Source: an uncultured Collinsella sp. (GTDB lineage: Bacteria; Actinomycetota; Coriobacteriia; Coriobacteriales; Coriobacteriaceae). From it: 47,168 nucleotides of DNA. Made by a program: the position numbers and the translations under genes. Below are positions 24,720 to 33,130 of the stretch, piece after piece (within the stretch, counting starts at the first letter, position 1; each line of letters starts with the position of its first letter). A model generated the notes under the pieces. The model was given only the letters and a program-made list of their open reading frames with translations, did not search any database and had not been told where the DNA came from. Location: contig CABUNB010000015.1 of the NCBI GenBank assembly GCA_902492755.1, positions 1 through 47,168 on the forward strand. Direction: 5' to 3'.

Positions 24720-25341
24720 AACTGTTCTTCATCACAATCGAATCCACAACATCGGCCACATTCTCACAGCAGTCAGCGCAGTACTCCAGGAAGGCGTACA
24801 CGTCACGCCAAGCGATGACCTCGAGCGGGTCCTTGCCGTTAACGTGCAGGTTACGCATGGCGTTGATATAGAGCTCGTCGGCCTCGGACTCGATGGTGTT
24901 GATCTGGATGACGAGCTCGCGCAGCGTCTTGGACTTGCGGTAGTTAGGCAGCTCGACCATCAGGTCCTTCATGGCGCGGCAGGCGTCGGTCACCTTGTGG
25001 GCGATGACGATGGCGTCGGGATGGATGCTCTGGATGTTGGTGAAGTAGACGCGCTGCACGACGCCCTCGATACGGTCGAGCACGGTGTCGAGCGAGCAGC
25101 TCATCAGATCCAGGTCCTCGCGCTCAAGCGGGGTGATAAAGGCCGTGAGCAGGGCGTCCTCAAGCTCATGGTGCTTCTTGTCGGCCGCATGCTCGATCGC
25201 GTGCATCTTGTCGAGCATATCGTGAATCTTCGCGGGATCGAAGTTCTCGAAAATCTTGGTAAGCAGCTCGGCGGCCTGGACGGCAAGGTCGGCGCAGGCG
25301 ACGTAGTTGTCAAAGTAGAACGAATCGGGTTTCTTTGCCAT
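24718..25341 (-). CDS. DUF47 family protein (PhoU-like, Pit accessory)
   Basis: A 207-residue helical protein of the DUF47/TIGR00153 family, distant relatives of PhoU. It begins MAKKPDSFYFDNYVACADLAV and carries the charged helices typical of the family (HAIEHAADKKHHELEDALLTAF, then ITPLEREDLDLM, and INTIESEADELY). DUF47 genes are regularly paired with Pit phosphate transporters and are thought to regulate them. Here it lies 67 nt downstream of pit on the same strand. A GAAAGGA site precedes the ATG. Confidence 0.93.
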   Translation of the reverse strand: MAKKPDSFYFDNYVACADLAVQAAELLTKIFENFDPAKIHDMLDKMHAIEHAADKKHHELEDALLTAFITPLEREDLDLMSCSLDTVLDRIEGVVQRVYFTNIQSIHPDAIVIAHKVTDACRAMKDLMVELPNYRKSKTLRELVIQINTIESEADELYINAMRNLHVNGKDPLEVIAWRDVYAFLEYCADCCENVADVVDSIVMKNS

Positions 25342-25408
25342 GAGTGGGTCCTTTCGAGGCGAAGACGGGTGGGCGAAGTTTTGCGGTCCGGATGGACGCT
25401 CGGTGTGG

Positions 25409-26458
25409 CTAGAGGAACATCATGAACAGCTTGGCCATGACAAAGCTGATGAGTCCGCAGGCGGGGAAGGTGAAGAACCAGGTGAACATCATGTCCTTGA
25501 CGACGCCGAAGTTGATGGCCGAGAGGCGTTTGACGGCACCGACGCCCATGATGGCGCAGGTCTTGATGTGCGTGGAGGACACGGGGATGCCGGTAAGGGT
25601 GGCAAGCAGCAGGTTCGCGGCGCCCGCCAGGTCGGCGGAGAAGCCCTGGTACTTTTCGAGCTTGACCATGCTCTGGCCAACGGACTTGATGATGCGCTCG
25701 CCGCCCACGCTGGTGCCGATGCCCATGGTGGCCGAGCATAGCAGCATAATCCAGATGGGGATGCCGGCATCGCCGACGCTCGTCTGGCCGCTGGCAAAGG
25801 CCACGCCTAAAAAGAGCACGCCGATGAACTTCTGTCCATCCTGCGCGCCGTGCATAAAGCTCATGGCCGCAGCGCTCGCGATCTGAGCGTATTTAAAGAA
25901 GACATTGGCACGTCGCCTGTTGGCGGCGGCGAAAAGAATCGAGACGAGCTTGCACAGGACCCAGCCCATGACAAAGCCCAGGCCGATGGAGAGCGCCAGG
26001 CCGTAGATGACCTTCATCCACTCGTGGACGTTGACGCTGCTCGCACCGCCGAGGGCGATGGCGGCACCGGTCAGGCCGGCGATAAGGCTGTGGCTTTGCG
26101 AGGTGGGGATGCCAAAACGCGACGCTGTGGCGCCGTAGACGACGATGGAGAACAGCGCCGCGCATAGACAGGCGAGCGCCATGGTGCTGTTTCCGCCAAA
26201 GTCGACAATATGGGAGATGGTGTTGGCGACGCTCGCGTTAAAGTGCGTCATGATGAGCACGCCAAGGAAGTTGAATGCGGCACTCATGAGAATAGCGGCG
26301 CGGGCGGGCATGCAACGCGTAGTGACGCAGGTCGCGATGGCGTTGGGTGCGTCGGTCCATCCATTGACGAAGATGGCGCCGAGCGCGAGGATCACGGTGA
26401 CGGCAAGGACTGGGTTCGACACAAGTTGGCCGAGGAAGGTTGAGAACGTTACGTCCAT
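25409..26458 (-). CDS. pit: inorganic phosphate transporter, Pit family
   Basis: A 349-residue PiT (PHO4) family secondary transporter that imports phosphate with a cation. About ten membrane helices are visible. The two inverted family signatures are present: GWTDAPNAIATCVTTRCM near the N-terminus and FMHGAQDGQKFIGVLFLG in the second half; GIPTSQSHSLIAGLTGA and GIPVSSTHIKTCAIMGVG are matching halves of the internal repeat. This is the low-affinity counterpart to pstSCAB 5 kb away. The ribosome site just before ATG is weak, while a perfect AGGAGGTGAT lies 53 nt upstream without a matching gene. Confidence 0.94.
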   Translation of the reverse strand: MDVTFSTFLGQLVSNPVLAVTVILALGAIFVNGWTDAPNAIATCVTTRCMPARAAILMSAAFNFLGVLIMTHFNASVANTISHIVDFGGNSTMALACLCAALFSIVVYGATASRFGIPTSQSHSLIAGLTGAAIALGGASSVNVHEWMKVIYGLALSIGLGFVMGWVLCKLVSILFAAANRRRANVFFKYAQIASAAAMSFMHGAQDGQKFIGVLFLGVAFASGQTSVGDAGIPIWIMLLCSATMGIGTSVGGERIIKSVGQSMVKLEKYQGFSADLAGAANLLLATLTGIPVSSTHIKTCAIMGVGAVKRLSAINFGVVKDMMFTWFFTFPACGLISFVMAKLFMMFL

Positions 26459-26708
26459 ATATGGGCTTTCTCGAAGTTTGCAGGCACGTTACAGAAACAT
26501 GATAAATCGTATCACCTCCTGCGGGTTTCTTTACCGAGTTCTGATGTGAGCAGTGAATTTTTTGGCACTAAAATTGAATATTATCCCTGTTGACCGCGGG
26601 TGTTCTTTTTGCTAACACGCCATGCGGACACATGCGATCGCTCCGACACCCCAAAACCACAGCCTGTTCGCTTTACAACATGCAAACATGCGTTCGATAA
26701 TAGGAGGC

Positions 26709-27047
26709 ATGGAATATCGACAGACAGATGGCAAAACTCGGCGCGTGCACAAGCAGTATGTGGACGTCGTGGCTCGCATCCTCGCGGGCGGACAGGTCGT
26801 GCCGGTCACCGTCTGCTGGGTCGACGGTCGTTGCTTTACGATTGACGAGATTGTCTCGACCACTGGGTTTGGCCTGACGGTTCACGGCATTCGTACGGCA
26901 ACCTATAAGGTGCGTTTTGGCGGGCACGCGACCGAGTTGTATCTGGAGGACCAGACGCGCGAGCGGGCGGACGGCTCGCAGGCACACGTGATGCGTTGGT
27001 GGGTGTGGGCGTTCGACCGGACACTCGAGAGCGAGCGCCGCAGGTAA
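26709..27047 (+). CDS. small DUF6504-like conserved protein
   Basis: The product (112 residues from ATG 26709) has a compact beta-rich look: VDVVARILAGGQVVPVTVCWVDG, FTIDEIVSTTGF, VRFGGHATELYLED and MRWWVWAFDRTLESERRR. This resembles the DUF6504 family of small proteins; the assignment is from memory and function is unknown. AGGAGG sits only 1 nt before ATG 26709, unusually close, so a start at ATG 26688 or 26622 is possible. A promoter-like TTGACC (26590 region) with TAACAC 17 bp later lies upstream. It is divergent from pit. Confidence 0.55.
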   Translation: MEYRQTDGKTRRVHKQYVDVVARILAGGQVVPVTVCWVDGRCFTIDEIVSTTGFGLTVHGIRTATYKVRFGGHATELYLEDQTRERADGSQAHVMRWWVWAFDRTLESERRR

Positions 27048-27127
27048 GAACGCGTGGCGTTCGGGTACAATGGCAGGAAACTTGTCAGCTACGGCGCCGT
27101 CGCGGTGCTTTTTGAAAGGACGAAATT

Positions 27128-27823
27128 ATGAACGATATCCAGGGCTATCAGAATGGCCCCATCGAGACCGGCGCAAGCCGTGCCAAGGAGATGTCGCCGC
27201 GCGCGTACAACCTTGTCATGTCTGCTCTGATCTTTTTGGGCTTTTGCGCCATGGGCGCCGGTGCTTACTTTACGAGCACCATGTCGTTTGCGCGCATGAT
27301 GATGAGCGGCGCCGCTTTGCCGCTGGTCTTTGGCTCATTTATTTTGACCATCGTCGGCATGGTCATGATGTCGGCTGCTGCCAGCAAACAGTCCGTGGGC
27401 CTGTCACTCGTGGGCTACGTGGTCTTTGCGAGCACCTTTGGCCTGACGGCGTCGTTTGGTCTTGCCAACTACGACCTGCCTACCATTAACACCGCCTTTA
27501 TCGCCACGGCCGCCATCACCTTTGTCTTTGGTGCGCTGGGCGTGACCTTCCCCAAGTTCTTCCAGCGTGTGTATGGCATTGGTTTTGGCATCCTGCTTGC
27601 CACGATTCTGGTCGAGATCGTGCTGATGTTCATGGGCGTTTCGCAGTCCATCACCGACCTGATCGTGATCGTGGTGTTCGCCGGCTTCATCGGCTACGAC
27701 ACCTATGTGGCAACGACGGTGCCGCCCACGCTGCCCAACGCCGTGCTCATGGCATCCAACCTGTTCGTGGACATCATCAACGTGTTCCTGCGCATTCTGA
27801 ACATCCTCGGCCGTCGCGATTAA
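27128..27823 (+). CDS. Bax inhibitor-1/YccA family membrane protein
   Basis: A 231-residue polytopic protein with seven hydrophobic segments after a polar N-terminus of about 28 residues. The family signatures are in the second half: FGALGVTFPKFFQRVYG, IVVFAGFIGYDTYV (acidic residue in the sixth helix, the putative pore site) and the final ASNLFVDIINVFLRIL. BI-1 proteins are implicated in calcium or proton leak and membrane stress; the bacterial role is unclear. GAAAGGA precedes the ATG. TACAAT at 27066-27071 may be a -10 element. A terminator follows directly. Confidence 0.88.
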   Translation: MNDIQGYQNGPIETGASRAKEMSPRAYNLVMSALIFLGFCAMGAGAYFTSTMSFARMMMSGAALPLVFGSFILTIVGMVMMSAAASKQSVGLSLVGYVVFASTFGLTASFGLANYDLPTINTAFIATAAITFVFGALGVTFPKFFQRVYGIGFGILLATILVEIVLMFMGVSQSITDLIVIVVFAGFIGYDTYVATTVPPTLPNAVLMASNLFVDIINVFLRILNILGRRD

Positions 27824-27871
27824 AGCGCGGCATTGCGATGCTTCCTGCCGGACACGGTAAAACGATGCGAA

Positions 27872-27898
27872 AGGCGGTCCTTCGGGGCCGTCTTTTTT
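27872..27898 (+). terminator. rho-independent terminator after the BI-1 gene
   Basis: AGGCGGTCC (27872-27880) pairs with GGGGCCGTCT through G-C and G-U pairs around a TTC loop, followed by TTTTTT. Confidence 0.85.
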
Positions 27899-27963
27899 GT
27901 GCGCGGCGGGGTATCATGGATGGGAAAAGCCGATAGCGGCAGCGACAGGAAAGGTGACCACGT

Positions 27964-29100
27964 ATGGCAGACGTCGACAACAGGAACCGTAACCGCAGGT
28001 CCAACCGAGCGGGTCAGCCCAATCCCAAGCGCGAGGCCCGTGCCAAGGCCGCCGAGCGCCATGTGATGACTGTGTCCGAGGCCTGCGCCAAGGATATCGA
28101 GCGTTCGCTTGCTGGTGTTCGCGAGTTTGACGGCATGCCTGCCGGCTTTGTCGCGGCGATGAAGGCCAAGGCCCAGAAGGCAGCGGCTGCTGAGGAACCG
28201 GTTGCCGAGGACGTCGAGGCTGCTGAGGCTGCCGAGGTTGAGACCGCCGAGGTGGAGACTGCGGTCGAGCCCGAGGTGGCACTCGAGTCCACCGAGTTGG
28301 CCGACGAGGCTGAGTCCGCGCCCGCGGAGGAGGCTGCTCCGGTCCTGCCCGAGGTCACTGTGCTCGATGCCTCTGCCACGCAGGCAATCCTCGATAACGG
28401 CCGCGGCTATGCGCAGTTCTGCGATATGGCCGTGCTCGCCTTTGCCTCGTTTACCAATCCGGGCGGCGGCTATATCCAGGGCTACCTGGGCCAGGAGGCG
28501 GCGCTCTGCGCCGATTCGTATCTGTACAACGTCCTCGATAAGCAGCGTAAGTGGTACGGTGAGAACCGTCGCCGCAACATCAACTGCGAGCTGTACCGCA
28601 ACCGTGCGCTGGTGGTGCCCGCGGTGCGCTTCGACCGCAACCATGTGCACGCCTATGCCGACGTAATCGTGGCCGCCGCGCCCAACGCCAAGCGTGCTCG
28701 CCAGGAGTATCGCGTGAGCGACGATGCCTTGCTTGACGCTCTGCGCGATCGCATCCGCTTTGTGCTTGCCATCTGCGACGAGCTGGGTCGCGAGAAGCTC
28801 GTGCTGGGTGCTTGGGGCTGCGACAACAACGGCTTTGATGCCGAGGCCGTGGCCGAGCTCTTCCGCAAGGAGCTCGCGTCGGGCGACTTCAAGGTCAAGC
28901 AGGTCTTCTTTGCCGTGCCCTCTACGCGCTGGGACGAGGACTTCGCCAAGTTCGAGCACGTGCTGGCAAACTTCCCCGAGCGCAACGAGGAGTCCTATGC
29001 TCAGGTTGCCGCCCGCACCGCAGCCGCCCGTGCCGCCGAGCAGGCTCAGGCCGCTGCCGAGGATGACGAGGATGACGACGACTGGCGCAAGTACCTGTAA
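27964..29100 (+). CDS. TIGR02452 family protein (microbial PARG-like macrodomain), catalytic motif altered
   Basis: The C-terminal two thirds (about 134-350) match the TIGR02452/microbial PARG macrodomain: VLAFASFTNPGGGYIQG, LCADSYLYNVLD, YADVIVAAAPNAKRA and LVLGAWGCDNNGFD. Bacterial PARGs remove ADP-ribose from proteins using a GGG-X(6-8)-QEE loop, the last Glu being catalytic. Here GGG is at 167-169 but the tripeptide is Q177-E178-A179, so the catalytic Glu is replaced. Activity may be lost or changed. The protein is 378 residues, longer than the usual 260-290, owing to a basic N-terminus and a Glu/Ala-rich linker (about 77-132). The C-terminus is also acidic. A terminator separates it from the next gene. 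Confidence 0.8.
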   Translation: MADVDNRNRNRRSNRAGQPNPKREARAKAAERHVMTVSEACAKDIERSLAGVREFDGMPAGFVAAMKAKAQKAAAAEEPVAEDVEAAEAAEVETAEVETAVEPEVALESTELADEAESAPAEEAAPVLPEVTVLDASATQAILDNGRGYAQFCDMAVLAFASFTNPGGGYIQGYLGQEAALCADSYLYNVLDKQRKWYGENRRRNINCELYRNRALVVPAVRFDRNHVHAYADVIVAAAPNAKRARQEYRVSDDALLDALRDRIRFVLAICDELGREKLVLGAWGCDNNGFDAEAVAELFRKELASGDFKVKQVFFAVPSTRWDEDFAKFEHVLANFPERNEESYAQVAARTAAARAAEQAQAAAEDDEDDDDWRKYL

Positions 29101-29125
29101 ACTGTGCGCGTGATGCGATATACCG

Positions 29126-29156
29126 AGCCGACGGGGGCTGCTCCCGTCGGCTTTTT
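29126..29156 (+). terminator. rho-independent terminator after the PARG-like gene
   Basis: AGCCGACGGG (29126-29135) pairs with CCCGTCGGCT (29143-29152), followed by TTTTT. It sits 25 nt after the stop codon. Confidence 0.9.
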
Positions 29157-29175
29157 ATTGAGTGGGGAGCTTACG

Positions 29176-29835
29176 ATGAAAAACGTTCTATGCTTTGGTG
29201 ACAGCAACACCTATGGTTACGATCCGGCGGGCATGCGCGACGGTACCGCGGTGCGCTATGCGCAGGATGTGCGCTGGTGTGGCGTGGTCCAACGTGACTT
29301 AGGCGAGGGCTGGCATGTAATTGAAGAAGGCCTCAACGGCCGCACGACGGTACGCGACGACATGTGCCATCTGGACACTAACCTCAACGGCATTCGCGCG
29401 CTTCCGATGCTGCTCGAGGCTCATAAGCCGCTGGACGCCATTGTGATCATGCTGGGCACCAACGACTGTAAGACGGTCTTTAACGTGACAGCTTCCGATA
29501 TCGCCCGTGGCGCCATGGCGCTGATTCGCGCCGTCCGCGCGTTTCCGTGGACCGACGCTGCGCCTTGCCCGCGCATCCTGCTGATGGCTCCTATCAAGAT
29601 CAAGCCGCAGATCGCCGATGTATATATGACCGATTTTGACGAGCGTTCCGTCGAGGCATCTGAACATTTTGGCGAGTACTATGCGCACGTGGCCGAGCAG
29701 TTTGGCTGCGACTTTTTGAATGCCGCCGAGTTTGCCGAGCCGGGCGATATCGACTATCTGCATATGATGCCCGAAAGCCACGAGAGCTTGGGACATGCCG
29801 TGGCAGCCAAGCTCCAAGAGATGCTCGGTGAGTAG
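29176..29835 (+). CDS. SGNH/GDSL-type hydrolase
   Basis: A 219-residue cytoplasmic SGNH hydrolase, probably an esterase. Block I is MKNVLCFGDSNTYGYDP with nucleophile Ser in GDSN (S10). Gly in block II is in EEGLNGRTT, Asn of block III in MLGTNDCK, and the Asp-His pair in DYLHMMPESHESLG near the end. There is no signal peptide. ATG 29176 with GGGGAG upstream is preferred over an in-frame ATG at 29104 that would read through the terminator. The substrate is unknown. Confidence 0.88.
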   Translation: MKNVLCFGDSNTYGYDPAGMRDGTAVRYAQDVRWCGVVQRDLGEGWHVIEEGLNGRTTVRDDMCHLDTNLNGIRALPMLLEAHKPLDAIVIMLGTNDCKTVFNVTASDIARGAMALIRAVRAFPWTDAAPCPRILLMAPIKIKPQIADVYMTDFDERSVEASEHFGEYYAHVAEQFGCDFLNAAEFAEPGDIDYLHMMPESHESLGHAVAAKLQEMLGE

Positions 29836-29847
29836 CGCGACCCCAAG

Positions 29848-29884
29848 CCACCGCAAAGGGGACAGGCACCTTTGCGGTGGTTTT
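29848..29884 (+). terminator. hairpin terminator after the SGNH hydrolase gene
   Basis: CCACCGCAAAGG (29848-29859) pairs perfectly with CCTTTGCGGTGG (29869-29880), loop GGACAGGCA, followed by TTTT. The CCACCGCAA core recurs in the repeats at 33.7 and 34.7 kb. Confidence 0.8.
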
Positions 29885-29914
29885 GCCCGGGTAAACGAAC
29901 GGATTGGCTGCCAT

Positions 29915-30526
29915 ATGGGCATGGACGAGCTCATCGACCTCTTTGCCGAGGGCGATGAGCTCGTCTCCAATACCGCTTTTGAGGATTTGGATCTTGCCTA
30001 CGACGTGGCGAACGGCGCGACCTTCGATGGCGTTGTGTTCCGATCTTGCGAGTTCGATAGCGTTGACTGGAGCGGCTCGACGTTTCGCGACGTGGTGTTT
30101 CGCGGTTGCCGCTTTATCCGCTGCAACATGGAAGGCTGCTGGCTCAGCCGCTGCGACTTCGTTGACTGCTCGGCACCGGGACTCAACTTGCTCAAGGCGC
30201 GCCTGTCGAGCGTGTCGTTTGGATCGTGCGATTTGAGCTATGCGAACCTTTCGGAGGGACGCATTGGCCCTATGACAGCATGCGATACACGTCTGAGAGA
30301 GGCTGCGTTTCAGGGTGCCAAGCTGGGTCAGATACGCCTGGATGGCTGTGACCTGACGCGTGTTGATGTGTTCAAGACGTCGCTTTCCGGCGTTGATGTG
30401 TCGCGCTGTACATTTGCAGCGCCCGTTGTTTCGGGCGATTACCATGAGTTGCGTGGCTTGACGGTCAATGCCGAGCAGGCGCTGGCACTCTCGGGTTTGT
30501 TGGGAATTCAACTCGCCGACGAATAG
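29915..30526 (+). CDS. pentapeptide repeat protein
   Basis: The 203-residue product contains a run of A(D/N)LXX-type pentapeptides, for example ATFDGVVFRSCEFDSVDWSG, STFRDVVFRGCRFIRCNMEG and ANLSEG, LREAAFQGAKLGQIRLDGCDL. These fold into a right-handed quadrilateral beta helix. The ending LTVNAEQALALSGLLGIQL is common in stand-alone members. Some relatives mimic DNA and protect gyrase (Qnr), but nothing here shows that role. The ribosome site is weak; ATG 29915 or 29921 may be used. Confidence 0.85.
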   Translation: MGMDELIDLFAEGDELVSNTAFEDLDLAYDVANGATFDGVVFRSCEFDSVDWSGSTFRDVVFRGCRFIRCNMEGCWLSRCDFVDCSAPGLNLLKARLSSVSFGSCDLSYANLSEGRIGPMTACDTRLREAAFQGAKLGQIRLDGCDLTRVDVFKTSLSGVDVSRCTFAAPVVSGDYHELRGLTVNAEQALALSGLLGIQLADE

Positions 30527-30562
30527 GCGCTCTGGTCCTTTGCTCGACCGCTATCTAAAATC

Positions 30563-30631
30563 AAACCGTCGCAACATTTAATGATTTTTCGCGTTTGCAC
30601 GATTTTCATCGAATGTTGCGACGGTTTTTGG
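30563..30631. terminator. bidirectional hairpin between pentapeptide gene and thiD
   Basis: AAACCGTCGCAACATT (30563-30578) pairs perfectly with AATGTTGCGACGGTTT (30612-30627) over 16 bp, with extra ATGA/TCAT pairing inside the 33-nt loop. T-run follows on +, and an A/T-rich flank on the other side suits thiD on the minus strand. Confidence 0.8.
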
Positions 30632-30671
30632 TGCAAGGTAGCCTGTCTCTTTTTGGCAGGTTACTGGCTAT

Positions 30672-31502
30672 TTAGTACTGCCACATGTGGTTGACAGGGC
30701 CGGAGCCTTTGCCCATGTTCAGGCCGGCGGCCAGAGCGCCTGTCAGGTATGCCTTGCCCGCATTGACGGCATCGGCAAGATCCATGCCCTGGGCCAGCGC
30801 GCAGGCGATGGCGGACGAAAGCGTGCAGCCGGTGCCGTGTGTGTTGTCGGTCTCGATGCGCTTGTGGCGGAACCACGTGGTGAGTGGATCGCCCAGATGG
30901 TTGCCCTCGTCATCGAGCGGCGCGGGTTCGGCCAATACATCGTTGGCCTCGTTGACAAGATGCCCACCCTTAACGAGGGATGCGCAACCAAAGCGGCGGG
31001 TGAGGAGCATGGCAGCATTTTGCTGTGTGCGCTCGGAGTCGACCTCGTAGTCAAGCAGGGCCATGGCCTCGGGAATATTGGGCGTGATGACGGTTGCTAG
31101 TGGGAACAGGCGGCGGGTGAGCGCCTCGGCGGCATCTTCGGCAATCAGCCGTGCGCCCGAGGTGGCTACCATGACGGGGTCGACGACCACGTTTGTCGCG
31201 TTCCAGGCGCTCAGGCGGTCGGCGATAACTTCGATAATCTCGGCAGAGGAAACCATGCCGATCTTGACGGCGCTGGGGCGGATATCGTCAAATACGGCGT
31301 CGATCTGCGCAGCGACGATATCAGGGGAGATATTCTGCACGGCGGTGACACCGAGCGTGTTTTGTGCGGTGATGGCGGTGATGGCCGTCTCGGCATACAG
31401 GCGGTGCGCCGTGATGGTCTTGATGTCGGCCTGAATGCCGGCGCCACCGCTGGAATCGGATCCTGCGATGGATAGAACGGCAGGTACCTTACTGCGATCC
31501 AT
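30672..31502 (-). CDS. thiD: bifunctional hydroxymethylpyrimidine kinase/phosphomethylpyrimidine kinase ThiD
   Basis: ThiD phosphorylates HMP to HMP-P and HMP-PP for thiamine synthesis. The 276-residue ribokinase-fold protein has VLSIAGSDSSGGAGIQADIK at its N-terminus, the ALKIGM-like AVKIGMVSSAEI motif, VVDPVMVATSG, VITPNIPEAMALL, LVKGGHL and the C-terminal anion-hole motif NTHGTGCTLSSAIA with the catalytic Asp replaced in register by the usual GTGC loop. AAGGGAG precedes the ATG. It lies 178 nt after thiC on the same strand, with its own possible -10 (TATAAT). Confidence 0.95.
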   Translation of the reverse strand: MDRSKVPAVLSIAGSDSSGGAGIQADIKTITAHRLYAETAITAITAQNTLGVTAVQNISPDIVAAQIDAVFDDIRPSAVKIGMVSSAEIIEVIADRLSAWNATNVVVDPVMVATSGARLIAEDAAEALTRRLFPLATVITPNIPEAMALLDYEVDSERTQQNAAMLLTRRFGCASLVKGGHLVNEANDVLAEPAPLDDEGNHLGDPLTTWFRHKRIETDNTHGTGCTLSSAIACALAQGMDLADAVNAGKAYLTGALAAGLNMGKGSGPVNHMWQY

Positions 31503-31548
31503 GTTTGCTCCCTTGTTCGGTCGGAATCAAATGGGTCTTTAAGCCAGC

Positions 31549-31589
31549 ATTATAAAGATGCCCGGGCCGACTCTATGTCGAACCCGGGC
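31549..31589 (-). promoter_or_regulatory. thiC-thiD spacer: hairpin and possible thiD promoter
   Basis: GCCCGGG (31560-31566) and CCCGGGC (31583-31589) form a stem with CGAC/GTCG inside, a likely partial terminator for thiC. Just downstream on the minus strand is a perfect TATAAT (31549-31554 on + as ATTATA), but no good -35 at 17 bp, so a thiD promoter is only possible. Confidence 0.4.
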
Positions 31590-31680
31590 GGGCGATGCAA
31601 TCTTTACGCAAATGTAAGCAAATGTTCACACGTCAACAATTGACGAACACCATGTTACCGATTGTGGCTCCGGTGACGAG

Positions 31681-33015
31681 TTAGTCCTCCATGCCGAGAT
31701 CGATCGTCGTACCCTCGAACACCTTGTTGACGGTGCGGACGGCGCACATCTTGCCACACATGGTGCAGGTGCCCTCGGTGGCGGCGGGGGACTCCTCGTA
31801 GCGCTTCTTGCCGGTGACCGGGTCGAGCGCGCACTCCCACATGGAGTCCCAGTCGAGCTTGCGGCGTGCCTGGCCCATCTTGTCGTCCATGTCGCGGGCG
31901 TGGGGTACCTTCTTGGCGATGTCGGCGGCGTGTGCGGCGATCTTGGTGGCCATGAGGCCATCGAGCACGTCCTGGGCGTTGGGCAGGCACAGGTGCTCGG
32001 CCGGCGTCACGTAGCACAGGAAGTCGGCACCGGAGCTGGCGGAGATGGCGCCGCCGATGGCAGCGGTGATGTGGTCGTAACCCACGCCGATATCGGTCAC
32101 CAGCGGCCCGAGCACATAGAACGGGGCATTGTGGCACAGGCGCTTCTGCAGTTTCATGTTGGCGGCGATCTCGTCGAGCGCCATGTGACCCGGGCCCTCG
32201 ACCATGACCTGGACGCCGGCGGCCCAAGCGCGCTTGCACAGCTTGCCCAGCTCGATCATCTCAGCGGTCTCGGTGGCGTCGTTGGAGTCGTAGAGGCAGC
32301 CCGGGCGGCAGGAGTCGCCGAGCGAAATCGTCACGTCGTACTCGTGGCAAATCTCGAGCAACTCGTCGTAGAACTCATAGAACGGGTTCTCGTTACCGGT
32401 GACCTCCATCCAGCCAAACAGCAGTGAGCCGCCGCGGCTCACGATGTTCATCAGGCGGCCGGTCTCCTTAAAGGTCTTGGTGACCGACTTGTTGATGCCG
32501 CAGTGAATGGTCATAAAGTCCACGCCGTCCTCGGCATGCGCGCGCACGACTTCGAACAGGTCGTCCTTGGTGAGCTTGACCAGCGGCTTTTCCATGTAGC
32601 CGATGGCGTCGTACATGGGGACGGTGCCTACCATGAGCGGCGTCTCGTCGATGAGCTGCTGGCGGAACTGGCGCGTCTTGCCCGAGTTGGAGAGGTCCAT
32701 GATGGCGTCGGCGCCAAAGTCCTCAGCGATCTTGACCTTCTTCCATTCCTCGGCGGCATCGGCCTTGTCGCCCGAGATGCCCAAGTTCACGTTGACCTTG
32801 GTGGACAGGCCCTCACCGACACCAAAGGCGCGCATGCCCTTTTTGATATGCACGATGTTGGCGGGAATGGCGATGCGGCCGTCTGCTACGCGCTCACGGA
32901 TGTACTCGGGGTCACGATGCTCGCGCTCGGCGACCTCCTTCATCTGCGGTGTGATCTGCCCGGCGCGGGCAAAGTCGATTTGCGTGACGAGCTTGGGCTC
33001 GGTCTGTGTGCTCAT
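31681..33015 (-). CDS. thiC: phosphomethylpyrimidine synthase ThiC
   Basis: ThiC is a radical SAM enzyme that converts aminoimidazole ribotide to HMP-P. The 444-residue form lacks the N-terminal extension of proteobacterial ThiC. Typical segments are KVNVNLGISGD, AIMDLSNSGKTRQFRQ, FMTIHCGINK, SRGGSLLFGWM and EGPGHMALDEIAANM. The C-terminal iron-sulfur motif is C417-x2-C420-x3-C424, one residue shorter between the last two cysteines than the classical CX2CX4C. ATG 33015 is 8 nt after GGGAG. The gene is directly behind a TPP riboswitch. Confidence 0.95.
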   Translation of the reverse strand: MSTQTEPKLVTQIDFARAGQITPQMKEVAEREHRDPEYIRERVADGRIAIPANIVHIKKGMRAFGVGEGLSTKVNVNLGISGDKADAAEEWKKVKIAEDFGADAIMDLSNSGKTRQFRQQLIDETPLMVGTVPMYDAIGYMEKPLVKLTKDDLFEVVRAHAEDGVDFMTIHCGINKSVTKTFKETGRLMNIVSRGGSLLFGWMEVTGNENPFYEFYDELLEICHEYDVTISLGDSCRPGCLYDSNDATETAEMIELGKLCKRAWAAGVQVMVEGPGHMALDEIAANMKLQKRLCHNAPFYVLGPLVTDIGVGYDHITAAIGGAISASSGADFLCYVTPAEHLCLPNAQDVLDGLMATKIAAHAADIAKKVPHARDMDDKMGQARRKLDWDSMWECALDPVTGKKRYEESPAATEGTCTMCGKMCAVRTVNKVFEGTTIDLGMED

Positions 33016-33023
33016 TGGCATGG

Positions 33024-33112
33024 CTCCCTTCGTTGGCATTACCCATATCAGGTTTGCGGGTCAGGGCGGGCGCGCCCAATCTCAGCCTGCCGTCTTGTCC
33101 TGCAAGCCCCCC
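33024..33112 (-). promoter_or_regulatory. TPP riboswitch (THI element)
   Basis: On the minus strand the conserved order is visible: GGGGGGC at the 5' end, GGCTGAGATTGGG, then ACCTGATATGGGTAATGCC and AACGAAGGGA. These match the pyrimidine- and pyrophosphate-sensing cores of TPP riboswitches. The 3' segment runs into the thiC ribosome site (GGGAG) with no separate terminator in the 9 nt before the start codon. Ligand binding would therefore most likely block translation initiation. Confidence 0.95.
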
Positions 33113-33130
33113 GTTTATGTAATGGGCTCA

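Noticed and set aside
30563..30627. Possible small RNA gene in the thiD-pentapeptide gap
   Set aside because: A single perfect stem with T-run between convergent genes is explained by a bidirectional terminator.
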